Positions 15,101 to 21,167 of a DNA stretch of 64,000 nt are shown here, one piece after another. The notes under the pieces are model-generated. The model saw nothing but the letters and a program-made list of their open reading frames with translations. It did not search any database and was not told the origin of the DNA. The stretch is from Enhydrobacter sp. (GTDB lineage Bacteria > Pseudomonadota > Alphaproteobacteria > Reyranellales > Reyranellaceae), in NCBI GenBank assembly GCA_026126105.1, contig JAHCJV010000007.1:45912-109911 (forward strand), in the 5' to 3' direction. Both the position numbers and the translations under genes were made by a program. The number at the start of each line of letters is the position of its first letter. Position 1 is the stretch's first letter.

Positions 15101-15336
15101 CGATTCAGGGCCACATGTCGATTGGCGCTGGATCGCTTACGCTGCACAACCCGACGGTGGCGGGAGCCAATACGACCGCGACCCTCACCGGCAGCACGAG
15201 CCTGACGGGGGAGACGACCGACACCGTCGTCAACATCAACACCGGCAACGATCGGACGCAAGCGGACTTCGTGATAAGCGTGAAGGGCCCCCTGGCGTCA
15301 CCGACAGTGACGACGGGCCGAGGGCCGTCGCGGTAG
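12115..15336 (+). CDS. AsmA-family protein
   Basis: 1073-residue envelope protein. One N-terminal membrane anchor (about residues 7-24) is followed by the AsmA N-terminal signature LDIEAYKPALTEAVKQATGR and LRLLPEPRISARS. A long beta-rich body with Ala/Pro-rich linkers (about 345-400 and 545-565) leads to the C-terminal AsmA_2 domain, with LTGQLYGGAVDFSGTID and LSATGIELRAQGRSPEEI. Family members are inner-membrane-anchored periplasmic proteins; larger relatives (TamB, YhdP) act in lipid transport to the outer membrane. The start at 12115 gives MRLRLRPFLI directly before the anchor. It is a single gene with no evident operon partner. Confidence 0.93.
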   Translation: MRLRLRPFLITAAIILPLLGAAYLVPRLLDIEAYKPALTEAVKQATGRELVIDGPLKLRLLPEPRISARSVHFANAVGGTGAQMVEVRWVGATPSWSALLRGRVEIGRLILYKPVLVLEADANGVPNWEFKPGAGARQPAGAPSEGLHLAVGKLDIIDGTLSYTSPLTGKTIKAEQVRATASVGSLNGPFSVNGTATVNGVPLSLIVSVNAPKDDGANDAKLEVKVPSGLLSFDGRTSAIASDATISGKLHVTTGGLTDFISALVRAIGEPLPAFDTSVVGSFAFDGGIEISPARLAVNDFKVSLGGDSAAGTLALTLGTQPSLRGKLSLRQVDLDKWLELLAQPGVFMPKTTPAAAAGRPEAAAKPAAPIASLSPFPPELGVDLDLDVAETAFRKGTIRDLGLALQIRNGAISVPRFEAMLPGEMLVQADASLDAAGKGAGTLALAGSQLRDTLAWLDVDVSGVPPDKLRNVLLKGKITATAGSVNVTDATLELDGQPARGSGTLTFGPSLTVSAALDVDRLDLDAYLPRSNATTEALATSAPEAVPPARPSAAPDKSTPKFQIKSKIAKLAFRRETLGGVEANVTVQGNLLTLDRIKVDDLLGAKVDIKGTVTDFGRQPRFDLTFNTTIPDTDKLLAYAQMPKFINGKIGPSSVSGGVAGTLDALSLRNATVTMLGSTAQATGALRLGDVFSYDFSNFSLQTVDAGRLIAVAAGRAPTTGVGGIVANGTLKGTDKQATFNGDVDALGARMQGLLAATLGARPNITTRLRVPGTFDVDQVLGVSAHAPEAVVAAIPAAGAAPLPVRKTGVATGKPIDLSGLKAFDATISLETSATSIASLTIAYADLEGTLRNGVFTISKLTGQLYGGAVDFSGTIDASGQTLAIDMTGSLQGIYVGEMLRGTAGTNKFDNPNLGLAIDGKLSATGIELRAQGRSPEEIRNNMTATAGLSGYVYPVVTHGSIDFARFATSVGSIFSSEMAFTSAMLQGFVNRQNPIQGHMSIGAGSLTLHNPTVAGANTTATLTGSTSLTGETTDTVVNINTGNDRTQADFVISVKGPLASPTVTTGRGPSR

Positions 15337-15341
15337 GCCGC

Positions 15342-16016
15342 CTATGCCGCCTTGTTCTTCAGCAGCTCCCAGGCGCGATGGAAGGTGTCGGCCATTTCAT
15401 GGGCCGGCACGGCGCCGGAAAACAGGATATGGCCCTGCAGAGCAAAGCTGGGCACGCCGCTGATGCCGCAGTTGCGAGCCATCTGATCGCCCGCCAGTAC
15501 TTCGCGCTTGCCTTCGTCGCCTGCCAGCATGGCGAGCACGGCATCGTAATCGAGGCCGCCACGATGGCCGATATCCGCGAGCACCCTGTCGTCGCCAATA
15601 TCAGCGCCGTTGCAGAAATAGGCTTCGAACAGAGATTCGACCACCCCGTCCTGTGCGCCGTTCTGGCCGGCGAAGCGGATCAGACGATGGGCCTTCACTG
15701 TATTGGGCGTGCGGGTGAGCCGGTCGAGGTGGAACTCCAGGCCGACACCCGCGGCGGTTTCGGTAATGCGCTCGTCCATCTGCCGCGATCGCTCGGCGCT
15801 GCCGAACTTGGCGGCGCGATACTTGGCGCGGTCGACGCCTTCGGCCGGCATCTCGGGGTTTAGCTGGAAAGGATGCCAGGCAACAGTGAAGCGCTGCTTG
15901 TGCTGCTTTTCAAGGATATCGAGGGCGCCTTCAAGCTGCCGCTTGCCGATATAACACCACGGACAGATCGCATCGGAGATCACATCGATACGTCCGGCGG
16001 GTGCAATTCTGTCCAT
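15342..16016 (-). CDS. DsbA-family oxidoreductase (FrnE/2-hydroxychromene-2-carboxylate isomerase-like)
   Basis: 224-residue thioredoxin-fold protein without a signal peptide. The active-site motif C18-P-W-C21 (ISDAICPWCYIGK) lies near the N-terminus, followed by HPFQLNPEMP and the helical insert with AHRLIRFA. The C-terminal cis-Pro region reads ISGVPSFALQG. These are hallmarks of the cytoplasmic FrnE group, which act as disulfide oxidoreductases. It is convergent with the AsmA gene, 5 bp away, and divergent from the SDR gene. Confidence 0.9.
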   Translation of the reverse strand: MDRIAPAGRIDVISDAICPWCYIGKRQLEGALDILEKQHKQRFTVAWHPFQLNPEMPAEGVDRAKYRAAKFGSAERSRQMDERITETAAGVGLEFHLDRLTRTPNTVKAHRLIRFAGQNGAQDGVVESLFEAYFCNGADIGDDRVLADIGHRGGLDYDAVLAMLAGDEGKREVLAGDQMARNCGISGVPSFALQGHILFSGAVPAHEMADTFHRAWELLKNKAA

Positions 16017-16088
16017 TGGAAAAATCCTTTCCGTCGACAGGGATTAGCCTATACCTGACTCACCACCCGAGCAACGAGGCACCGCCTG

Positions 16089-16790
16089 ATGGACAAGCCA
16101 AAATACCGCTCTGCACTGATTGTCGGGACCGGTCCTGGGCTCAGCGCCTCTCTGGCCCGGCTGTTCGCCAGGAACGGGCTTGCCGTCGCGGTCGCCGCTC
16201 GCCAGGTCGACAAGCTCTCCGCGTTGGCCGGCGAGACGGGGGCCGCCGTCCACAAATGCAACGCTGCCGATCCTAAGGATGTCGCCGCCCTGTTCGAGGC
16301 GGTTGAGGCCAAGTCGGGCGCGCCCGACGTCGTGGTCTACAATGCCAGCGCCCGGGTGCGTGGCCCGCTGGTCGAGCTGCCGCCAGATGACGTGAAGCGC
16401 GCCATCGAGGTCAGCGCCTTCGGCGCCTTCCTTGTCTCCCAGCAGGCCGCAAAGCGCATGCTGCCCAAGGGCCATGGCGCGATCCTGCTGTCGGGCGCCA
16501 CCGCCGGTGTAAAGGGCTTTGCGCTCTCGGCGACCTTCGCGATGGGCAAATTCGCTTTGCGCGGGCTGGCGCAGTCGATGGCGCGCGAACTGAGCCCCAA
16601 GGGTATCCATGTGGCCCATTTCGTGATCGATGGCGGCATCCGCAGCGCCGCACGACCGGTGCCGGGAGACAATCCCGACAGCCTGCTCGACCCCGACGCG
16701 ATCGCCGAGACCTACTGGGCCACAATGCAGCAGCACCGTAGCGCCTGGAGCTGGGAGGTCGAGGTCAGGCCCTGGGTCGAAAAGTTCTAG
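16089..16790 (+). CDS. SDR-family protein with the catalytic Tyr replaced by Phe
   Basis: 233-residue Rossmann protein of the short-chain dehydrogenase/reductase family. It has a nucleotide-binding loop GTGPGLSASLA (13-23), YNAS with Asn85, Ser135 (AILLSGATAG) and Lys154. The position of the catalytic tyrosine is Phe150 (SATFAMGKFALRGLAQS, so F-x3-K instead of Y-x3-K). Classical SDR chemistry needs the tyrosine hydroxyl, so this protein may bind NAD(P) without classical reduction or use another acid. Related proteobacterial proteins with Phe here appear to exist. Its 3' end overlaps the convergent HAD gene by 26 bp. Confidence 0.88.
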   Translation: MDKPKYRSALIVGTGPGLSASLARLFARNGLAVAVAARQVDKLSALAGETGAAVHKCNAADPKDVAALFEAVEAKSGAPDVVVYNASARVRGPLVELPPDDVKRAIEVSAFGAFLVSQQAAKRMLPKGHGAILLSGATAGVKGFALSATFAMGKFALRGLAQSMARELSPKGIHVAHFVIDGGIRSAARPVPGDNPDSLLDPDAIAETYWATMQQHRSAWSWEVEVRPWVEKF

Positions 16791-17448
16791 GGGCGGGCGA
16801 CAGCAGGCGCAGAATTTCGTGCAGGTCCTCGGCAATGTGGAAGCACTTGGCCCGCGCTTCTTCGGTGGGCGGCAGGATGTCGAGGACCATGACCGCGCGC
16901 ATGCCGGCGGCATGGGCGGCGATGATGCCGATGCTCGAGTCCTCGAAGGCGACACAACGCTCCGCGGCCACGCCCAGCCGCTTCGCCGCTTCGAGGTAGA
17001 GGTCGGGCGCGGGCTTGGGGTGCTCGACGTCATCGCGGGTGGCGAGCGCGTCGAACCTGTCGAGCAGCCCGGCACGTCCGAGGTTGCGTTCCGCCGTTGC
17101 GCGGCCGGCCGAAGTGGCGATTGCAAGTGGCAGTCCCCGCTCCCGGAAATGGTCAAGTAGCTCGACCACGCCCGGTTTCACCGGGACGCGTTCGCTCATC
17201 TGGCGTTGCACGCTGCTCGAGAAGTGACCGCGGAACCCGGCTAGATCGAAATCTGGGCCGTAATGCTCCTGGAGCATCACATTGCACTCATGCGACGGCA
17301 CGCCGACCATCGCGTGGCAGAGATCCAGCGGCACGGCGAGCCCGAGAGTGCCAGCGGCATCCTGCATGGCTGCGATATAGACGGCCTCGCTATCGATCAG
17401 CGTACCGTCCATGTCGAAAATGACGGCCTCGACGGGTTCCTCGAACAT
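16765..17448 (-). CDS. HAD-superfamily hydrolase (beta-phosphoglucomutase-like, subfamily IA)
   Basis: 227 residues. Motif I is IFDMDGTLIDSE (nucleophile Asp12, acid/base Asp14), motif II is IATSAG, motif III Lys is in HPKPAPDLYL, and motif IV is CVAFEDSSIGIIAAHAAGM. A helical cap (about 20-85) fits C1-capped phosphatases or phosphomutases of small phosphorylated sugars. The substrate is unknown. Its start lies only 5 bp from the proposed attL core, so the integrated element now supplies its upstream sequence. An AGAAGG ribosome-site-like sequence sits at 17464-17469, just beyond that core. Confidence 0.92.
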   Translation of the reverse strand: MFEEPVEAVIFDMDGTLIDSEAVYIAAMQDAAGTLGLAVPLDLCHAMVGVPSHECNVMLQEHYGPDFDLAGFRGHFSSSVQRQMSERVPVKPGVVELLDHFRERGLPLAIATSAGRATAERNLGRAGLLDRFDALATRDDVEHPKPAPDLYLEAAKRLGVAAERCVAFEDSSIGIIAAHAAGMRAVMVLDILPPTEEARAKCFHIAEDLHEILRLLSPAPRTFRPRA

Positions 17449-17452
17449 GGTT

Positions 17453-17463
17453 TCGTTCTAAGC
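17453..17463. other. Candidate attL core
   Basis: The 11-bp sequence TCGTTCTAAGC occurs here and again at 34808-34818. The context ATG-N-T-N before it is also shared (14 of 17 positions). It lies between the integrase 3' end and the HAD gene, the usual place for an integrase-proximal att site. Confidence 0.5.
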
Positions 17464-17490
17464 CTTCTGAATTCAATAACTGCAGCGTTT

Positions 17491-18624
17491 TCAGCCGGTT
17501 TTTGGCACCGGCTTGGCACCGAGCGCCGCGTTGATGGCATCAGCCGCCCGGCTGTCGGTGGGCCGGAACAGATGAGCATAGGTCACGAGCGTCACCTTCG
17601 CGTTCTTGTGGCCGATTCGCTTCGCGATCGTCACGAGGTCCAGACCGGCATCGATCAGCATCGAGACGTGCGTATGCCTCAAATCATGGAAGCGGACATC
17701 CGCCACTTTCGCCTTTCGCCAATCGTGCGACAGGACACCGGGGCGTCGCAAGCCGCCGATTGTGCTGGGAAAAACCAGCGCGTCGGGTTCCGGCCTGCCG
17801 AGTCCAAGCGCGACGCGATCCTCGAGCTGGCGGCGTCGGAGATGTCGCAGCGCTTCAACCACCACGTCCGGCAAGGTTAGCGAGCGCCGGCCGGCTTTGG
17901 TCTTAGGCTCCTTCAACGTCGGCGCCTGGCGCTTGATGTCCAAGACGGTATGGCGAACGTGCAGCAGCTTGGCGTCGAGGTCGACGGCATCCCAGCGCAG
18001 CGCCAGCACCTCCCCCGCTCGCAAGCCGCAGAACAGCGCCAGCATTGCTTCAGTGCGGATCTTGGTATCCCGAAGCTTGACCATGACGGCGTCGAGCTGG
18101 TCGCTGCCGATGATCTTCATTTCCTCCGGCGCGTAGCTCGGCGCCGTCTCGCCATCGCGACCGGCGACGCTGCGTGCGAGGATGCCGTGGCGTACGGCGT
18201 CCCGTAGTGCGCGAGTGAGCACGGCATGCGCATTGCGGACCGTGCCAGCACTCAGACCGGATTTCAGCAACTTGCGGTGCCAGGTCTCGACGTCGGCAAT
18301 GGTGAGATCCTGCAGGCGCGTGCTGCCGACGTGGGGTGCAATGTAGAGCCGCAACATGCCACGATAGCGGCCGGCGGTGTACTCGCTCACCTGCCAGGCA
18401 TCGATCCTGTTGCCGACATGGTCGGCGACAGTGACGCGGTGCGGCGCGACGTAGGCGCCTTGTCCGACCGCGGCGATACGCTTCGCCAGCTCGACCCGGG
18501 CTTCCTTGATGCCGGCGCAGCGCACCGTTTCGTAGACGGTCTTGCGCTTGCCGTCGGCGTCGGGCGGCAGATCGAACTTGATGCGCCAGCTGTTCTTCCC
18601 GCGGCGGGTGATGTTGCCTTTCAT
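17491..18624 (-). CDS. int: Tyrosine integrase
   Basis: 377-residue site-specific recombinase that should integrate and excise the element. The N-terminal arm-binding region (MKGNITRRGKNSWRIKFDLP) is followed by a SAM-like core-binding domain (about 63-155) and the catalytic domain. Catalytic residues: R202 (GLRAGEVLALRW), a lysine near 241-243 (EPKTKAGRRSL), H313-x2-R316 (FHDLRHTHVSML), H339 (RIGHKN) and nucleophile Y349 (LVTYAHLF). All are present, so it is probably active. It overlaps the upstream RHH gene by 4 bp, so both should be one transcript. Its stop codon region contains one tandem TTGGCACCG pair. Confidence 0.95.
   Translation of the reverse strand: MKGNITRRGKNSWRIKFDLPPDADGKRKTVYETVRCAGIKEARVELAKRIAAVGQGAYVAPHRVTVADHVGNRIDAWQVSEYTAGRYRGMLRLYIAPHVGSTRLQDLTIADVETWHRKLLKSGLSAGTVRNAHAVLTRALRDAVRHGILARSVAGRDGETAPSYAPEEMKIIGSDQLDAVMVKLRDTKIRTEAMLALFCGLRAGEVLALRWDAVDLDAKLLHVRHTVLDIKRQAPTLKEPKTKAGRRSLTLPDVVVEALRHLRRRQLEDRVALGLGRPEPDALVFPSTIGGLRRPGVLSHDWRKAKVADVRFHDLRHTHVSMLIDAGLDLVTIAKRIGHKNAKVTLVTYAHLFRPTDSRAADAINAALGAKPVPKTG
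17502..17521. repeat. Tandem TTGGCACCG pair, left (possible integrase arm site)
   Basis: Two copies of TTGGCACCG at 17502-17510 and 17513-17521, 11 bp apart, inside the 3' end of the integrase gene. A matching pair with 12-bp spacing lies at 34669-34690, just inside the right end. Paired 9-10 bp direct repeats inside each end resemble arm-type integrase sites of lambda-like systems. Confidence 0.4.
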
Positions 18625-19235
18625 CGATCGGTGTCCGTTGTGGGAGAGATGCGCTCGACGAGCGGCCCGAGTAGCGCCTTCATGTTCTCAATCCATGCCT
18701 CGCTCTTTACCGTCGACTCCTCATCTCCGCTCAACGCGTTCAAGAGGTTCTTGCCGAACCACTCGCCCCAATTGCTTGAGTTGGAGCGCTTCGCTAGGCC
18801 ATCCATGGTCTTCACAAACTCGGCATCCGCGAACGACTTAACCATGGGACCGGGTGGTTGAAATGCTTTCAACACGACAACGGCAGCGCTGACCGCTTGC
18901 TCATAGGCAAAGCGGTTGCCGATCCAGCCAGCATTGGCGAATTCAAACGGATCCGCCGTGAGCGCAGACACGCGGCCTGCATCGGTCATTGCTCTGGCTA
19001 CAAGCAAGATCAGGCCGGCAGCTTGGGCGCCGTAGCCCAATCGCATCGCGTCAAGGAGCAGATCCGTACGGTTGAATGATTGCTCCAACCTGTATTCCGC
19101 CTCCTGGCTTTGCGTTCGCCCGGAAGTAGCCGCGGCTTCCTCGAGGCGAGCCTTCAGGGAGGCAGTGACCTTCAGGCCGAGCGATGCCTTCGTCCCTGGC
19201 TTTGCCGCTTTAGTCGGTCGGCCTTTTCGCGCCAT
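18621..19235 (-). CDS. Ribbon-helix-helix regulator with unknown C-terminal domain
   Basis: 204 residues. The N-terminus is basic (MARKGRPTKAAKPG), then an Arc/MetJ-like ribbon-helix-helix segment (about 18-52: SLGLKVTASLKARLEEAAA, then SGRTQSQEAEYRLEQSF). Such domains bind DNA as dimers with the beta strand in the major groove. Residues 60-204 match nothing I recognise. It is divergent from the small HTH gene at 19347, and the intergenic space holds two near-identical 17-bp repeats that are plausible operators. It probably represses itself and the integrase, and perhaps the rightward genes (inference). Confidence 0.7.
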   Translation of the reverse strand: MARKGRPTKAAKPGTKASLGLKVTASLKARLEEAAATSGRTQSQEAEYRLEQSFNRTDLLLDAMRLGYGAQAAGLILLVARAMTDAGRVSALTADPFEFANAGWIGNRFAYEQAVSAAVVVLKAFQPPGPMVKSFADAEFVKTMDGLAKRSNSSNWGEWFGKNLLNALSGDEESTVKSEAWIENMKALLGPLVERISPTTDTDR

Positions 19236-19262
19236 CGGTTTCCTTCCGTTCTCTCCCTATTA

Positions 19263-19332
19263 CTCTCGATCCATAGAAAATGCTTGTCAATGATGCAAAG
19301 GGACGGCACCTTTATCTCTCGATCAATAGAAA
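19263..19332. promoter_or_regulatory. Divergent switch region with two 17-bp operator-like repeats
   Basis: CTCTCGATCCATAGAAA at 19263-19279 and CTCTCGATCAATAGAAA at 19316-19332 match at 16 of 17 positions, 53 bp (about five helical turns) apart. They sit between the leftward RHH-integrase operon and the rightward HTH gene. Spacing and position fit binding sites of a lysogeny-type regulator. Confidence 0.55.
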
Positions 19333-19346
19333 CGCGAGGTCTAGCG

Positions 19347-19544
19347 ATGGCACGTACGGAGACGGCGGCGACGATGACGGTTGAGCAGGCGGCGAAGCGC
19401 CTGCGGATTGGCCGCAATCAGGCCTATGAGAGCGTGAACCGTGGGGAAATTCCCCACGTCCGGATGGGCAAGCGCATCCTGGTCTTGAAGGAGCCGCTTG
19501 AGCGAATGCTGCGAGGCGAGATCCCGAAGACAGCCAGCCGGTGA
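19347..19544 (+). CDS. Excisionase-like helix-turn-helix protein
   Basis: 65 residues covering one winged-helix HTH_17/excisionase-type domain: MTVEQAAKRLRIGRNQAYESV, then NRGEIPHVRMGKRILVLKEPLERM. This domain is used by Xis proteins and small MerR-like regulators. The start at 19347 has GAGGT upstream; longer in-frame starts would read through the operator region. It is the first gene of the rightward early operon, which suits a directionality factor or early activator. Confidence 0.72.
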   Translation: MARTETAATMTVEQAAKRLRIGRNQAYESVNRGEIPHVRMGKRILVLKEPLERMLRGEIPKTASR

Positions 19545-19553
19545 GCGTCGACC

Positions 19554-19754
19554 ATGAGCAAGCCAGACGACGACCCGCCCCCCATCCCGTCCCTGCCGGC
19601 ATTCGCGCATCGTCTCCGCAACGTCGCCGCTGAGGTCCGCCATATCGGCTACGGCAAGGCTGCCCGAAGTCCCGAGGCGGCAATGATGCAGAAAGACGAA
19701 ATCGCCGCGAAGATTGAAAGGCTCGCGGCGATACTCGAGCGGGGCGCCAGCTGA
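19554..19754 (+). CDS. Small hypothetical protein
   Basis: 66 residues, Pro-rich at the N-terminus (KPDDDPPPIPSLPAF) and helical afterwards. No known family recognised. It starts 9 bp after the HTH gene, and its stop overlaps the proposed CTG start of the initiator-like gene. Genome packing supports it being real. Confidence 0.55.
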   Translation: MSKPDDDPPPIPSLPAFAHRLRNVAAEVRHIGYGKAARSPEAAMMQKDEIAAKIERLAAILERGAS

Positions 19755-20503
19755 AGCCCAGCAAGGGCCGCCGCATCGATCAAAAAGGCCGCAGCAGGGG
19801 GACAGAGCGCCACCTGCAGCTGACGCATTTCATGCTCGCGTCGGCGGCCTGGAAGAGCCTCACACCGGTTGAGCGGGCGCTGTTCATCGAAGTCGCCCAA
19901 CGATACGACGGCTTCAATAACGGTCGGATCGGGCTGGGCGTACGGGACGCCGCGGCGGCAATACACGCGGCGCCGAACACGGTCACGACCGCCTTCGCCA
20001 CGCTGACTGACCGGGGCTTCCTCGTGTTGACCATGAACAGCAGCTTCGGCCAGAAAAAGCTGGTTCGGGAATGGCGGGTGACATGCCTCTCGACGGGGCC
20101 GTGGGACGCGCCGACCGCCCGGGCGACGCACGATTACCAGCGTTGGCAACCCGCCGAACAGCAAACGCCAGTCGCAAACGGCGTCACGCTCAGTCGCAAT
20201 CCGTGCACGCCAGTCGCAAACGGCGTCACTATTGACCCGCCGATAGTCGCAAACGGTGCCACTATAGAAGCGCCGGCCAGTCGCAAACGGCGTCACCCAT
20301 ATAGATATACCAAGGATGGGAAAGACGCGGACGGCTCCGCTGGCGCGCATGATGTCACGGCCGTGGTCGTCGCGCTCCCCGAGAAGAAGAGCATGGCCGC
20401 CTCTGCAGCAGGCGCGTCTGCCGCGGGACGCAACCCTTCAGAGGCCTCCCGCACACCCTCGCGATCGAGAGCGCCATCAAAGCGCTCTCGCGACGGCCCG
20501 TAG
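19751..20503 (+). CDS. Replication-initiator-like winged-helix protein carrying iterons
   Basis: 250 residues if it starts at the CTG at 19751 (223 from the ATG at 19832). The CTG is preferred because it overlaps the upstream TGA and yields KPSKGRRIDQKGRSRGTERH, a basic N-terminus of a kind I have seen in relatives. The conserved core is a winged helix (about 40-115: WKSLTPVERALFIEVAQRY, then NNGRIGLGVRDAAAAI and RGFLVL). The C-terminal third is low in conservation and is encoded by DNA containing four 19-bp repeats. This resembles lambda O-type initiators, whose genes contain the origin. It precedes an ssDNA-binding protein gene. The initiator role is inferred; a plain transcription regulator is possible. 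Confidence 0.6.
   Translation: MKPSKGRRIDQKGRSRGTERHLQLTHFMLASAAWKSLTPVERALFIEVAQRYDGFNNGRIGLGVRDAAAAIHAAPNTVTTAFATLTDRGFLVLTMNSSFGQKKLVREWRVTCLSTGPWDAPTARATHDYQRWQPAEQQTPVANGVTLSRNPCTPVANGVTIDPPIVANGATIEAPASRKRRHPYRYTKDGKDADGSAGAHDVTAVVVALPEKKSMAASAAGASAAGRNPSEASRTPSRSRAPSKRSRDGP
20169..20296. repeat. Four-copy 19-bp iteron array
   Basis: CAGTCGCAAACGGCGTCAC occurs exactly at 20169-20187, 20211-20229 and 20278-20296. A variant copy (TAGTCGCAAACGGTGCCAC) is at 20244-20262 and a weaker half copy at about 20191-20208. Start spacings are 42, 33 and 34 bp. Copies 1-3 are translated as VANGVT or VANGAT, but copy 4 is in another frame (SRKRRH), so the DNA and not the peptide is conserved. Confidence 0.8.
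20297..20330. other. AT-rich patch beside the iterons (possible unwinding element)
   Basis: Directly after the last iteron comes CCATATAGATATACCAAGG, strikingly AT-rich for this GC-rich genome. A second AT-rich stretch, with an A8 run and AAAAATTT, lies at about 20520-20560. Iterons beside an AT-rich region are the layout of lambda-type origins. Confidence 0.5.
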
Positions 20504-20586
20504 CAGCATCTGAATCGGGCTCAAAAAAAAGCGGCAAAAATTTCGCGACATATTTTCACCCCTCTACACCACGAAAGGACAAGACG

Positions 20587-20835
20587 ATGGCTGATCGAAT
20601 CATCGCGACCATCCCGAGCGGCCGACGCGGCGAAGAGCTTCGCGTGGCCTTGAGCGAGTTCAAGGGCAAGACCTTCGTCGCCGTGCGCGTCTGGTACGCC
20701 GATGATGCCGGCGAGATGAAGCCGTCGAGCAAGGGCGTCAACCTGAAGGTCGACCTCCTGCCGCAGCTTGCCGCTGCCCTGGTCGAAGCCGAGACGGTGG
20801 CGCGTCGCGAGAAGCTGCTGACGGAGGGCGCATGA
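20587..20835 (+). CDS. PC4/YdbC-type ssDNA-binding protein
   Basis: 82 residues, nearly all one PC4 (transcriptional coactivator p15) domain: RGEELRVALSEFKGKTFVAV, VRVWYADDAGEMKPSSKGV, NLKVDLLPQLAAAL. PC4 domains bind single-stranded DNA as dimers. Prophage copies are commonly near replication genes, as here, just after the putative origin. GAAAGGA upstream is a good ribosome site. It overlaps the next gene by 4 bp. It probably protects ssDNA during replication or acts in transcription control. Confidence 0.8.
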   Translation: MADRIIATIPSGRRGEELRVALSEFKGKTFVAVRVWYADDAGEMKPSSKGVNLKVDLLPQLAAALVEAETVARREKLLTEGA

Positions 20836-21083
20836 CGGAAGCGCAGGCTCCCGATCTGCCGCGGCATCTTCGAAAGCTGCGGTTGCGCCGGCGCGAGGTC
20901 GCCGAGTATCTCGACGTGGCGCATGGCATCCAGATCGCACCGGCGACGTTGTCCAAGTGGGCGTCGACCGGCGACGGACCGACCTTCTACCGGCTGAATC
21001 GCTCCGCGCTCTACAGCCGGACCGACATCGATTCGTGGGTTGCCAGCAAACTGAAGCGAGCAACGAGCGGCGACGAACGGTAA
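20832..21083 (+). CDS. Small helix-turn-helix DNA-binding protein
   Basis: 83 residues with a winged HTH of the AlpA/HTH_17 type: REVAEYLDVAHGIQIAPATL, SKWASTGDGPTFYRLNR, LYSRTDIDSWVASKL. The motif in which a GPTF-like turn precedes a basic strand is typical of these one-domain regulators. It is translationally coupled to the PC4 gene and is the last early gene before the head module, so it could activate the late genes (inference). Confidence 0.75.
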   Translation: MTEAQAPDLPRHLRKLRLRRREVAEYLDVAHGIQIAPATLSKWASTGDGPTFYRLNRSALYSRTDIDSWVASKLKRATSGDER

Positions 21084-21104
21084 GCCCGCGCCATCGCCGG
21101 AAAA

Positions 21105-21138
21105 ACTGAAACTGCCCGCGCGAGCCGAATTCGTTGAC
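21105..21138 (+). promoter_or_regulatory. 34-bp motif upstream of the portal gene (copy A)
   Basis: Holds the blocks ACTGAA, CCCGCGC and GTTGAC in the same ungapped order and spacing as 27292-27325 (23 of 34 identical, with similarity continuing downstream). It lies 30 bp before the portal ATG. It may be a phage late promoter or a processing site. Confidence 0.4.
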
Positions 21139-21167
21139 GCTGCACGGCGCCATCCGATTGTTGCGCC

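Noticed and set aside
20169..20296. CRISPR array at the 19-bp repeats
   Set aside because: Only four repeats with irregular short spacing inside a gene, and no cas genes; better explained as iterons.
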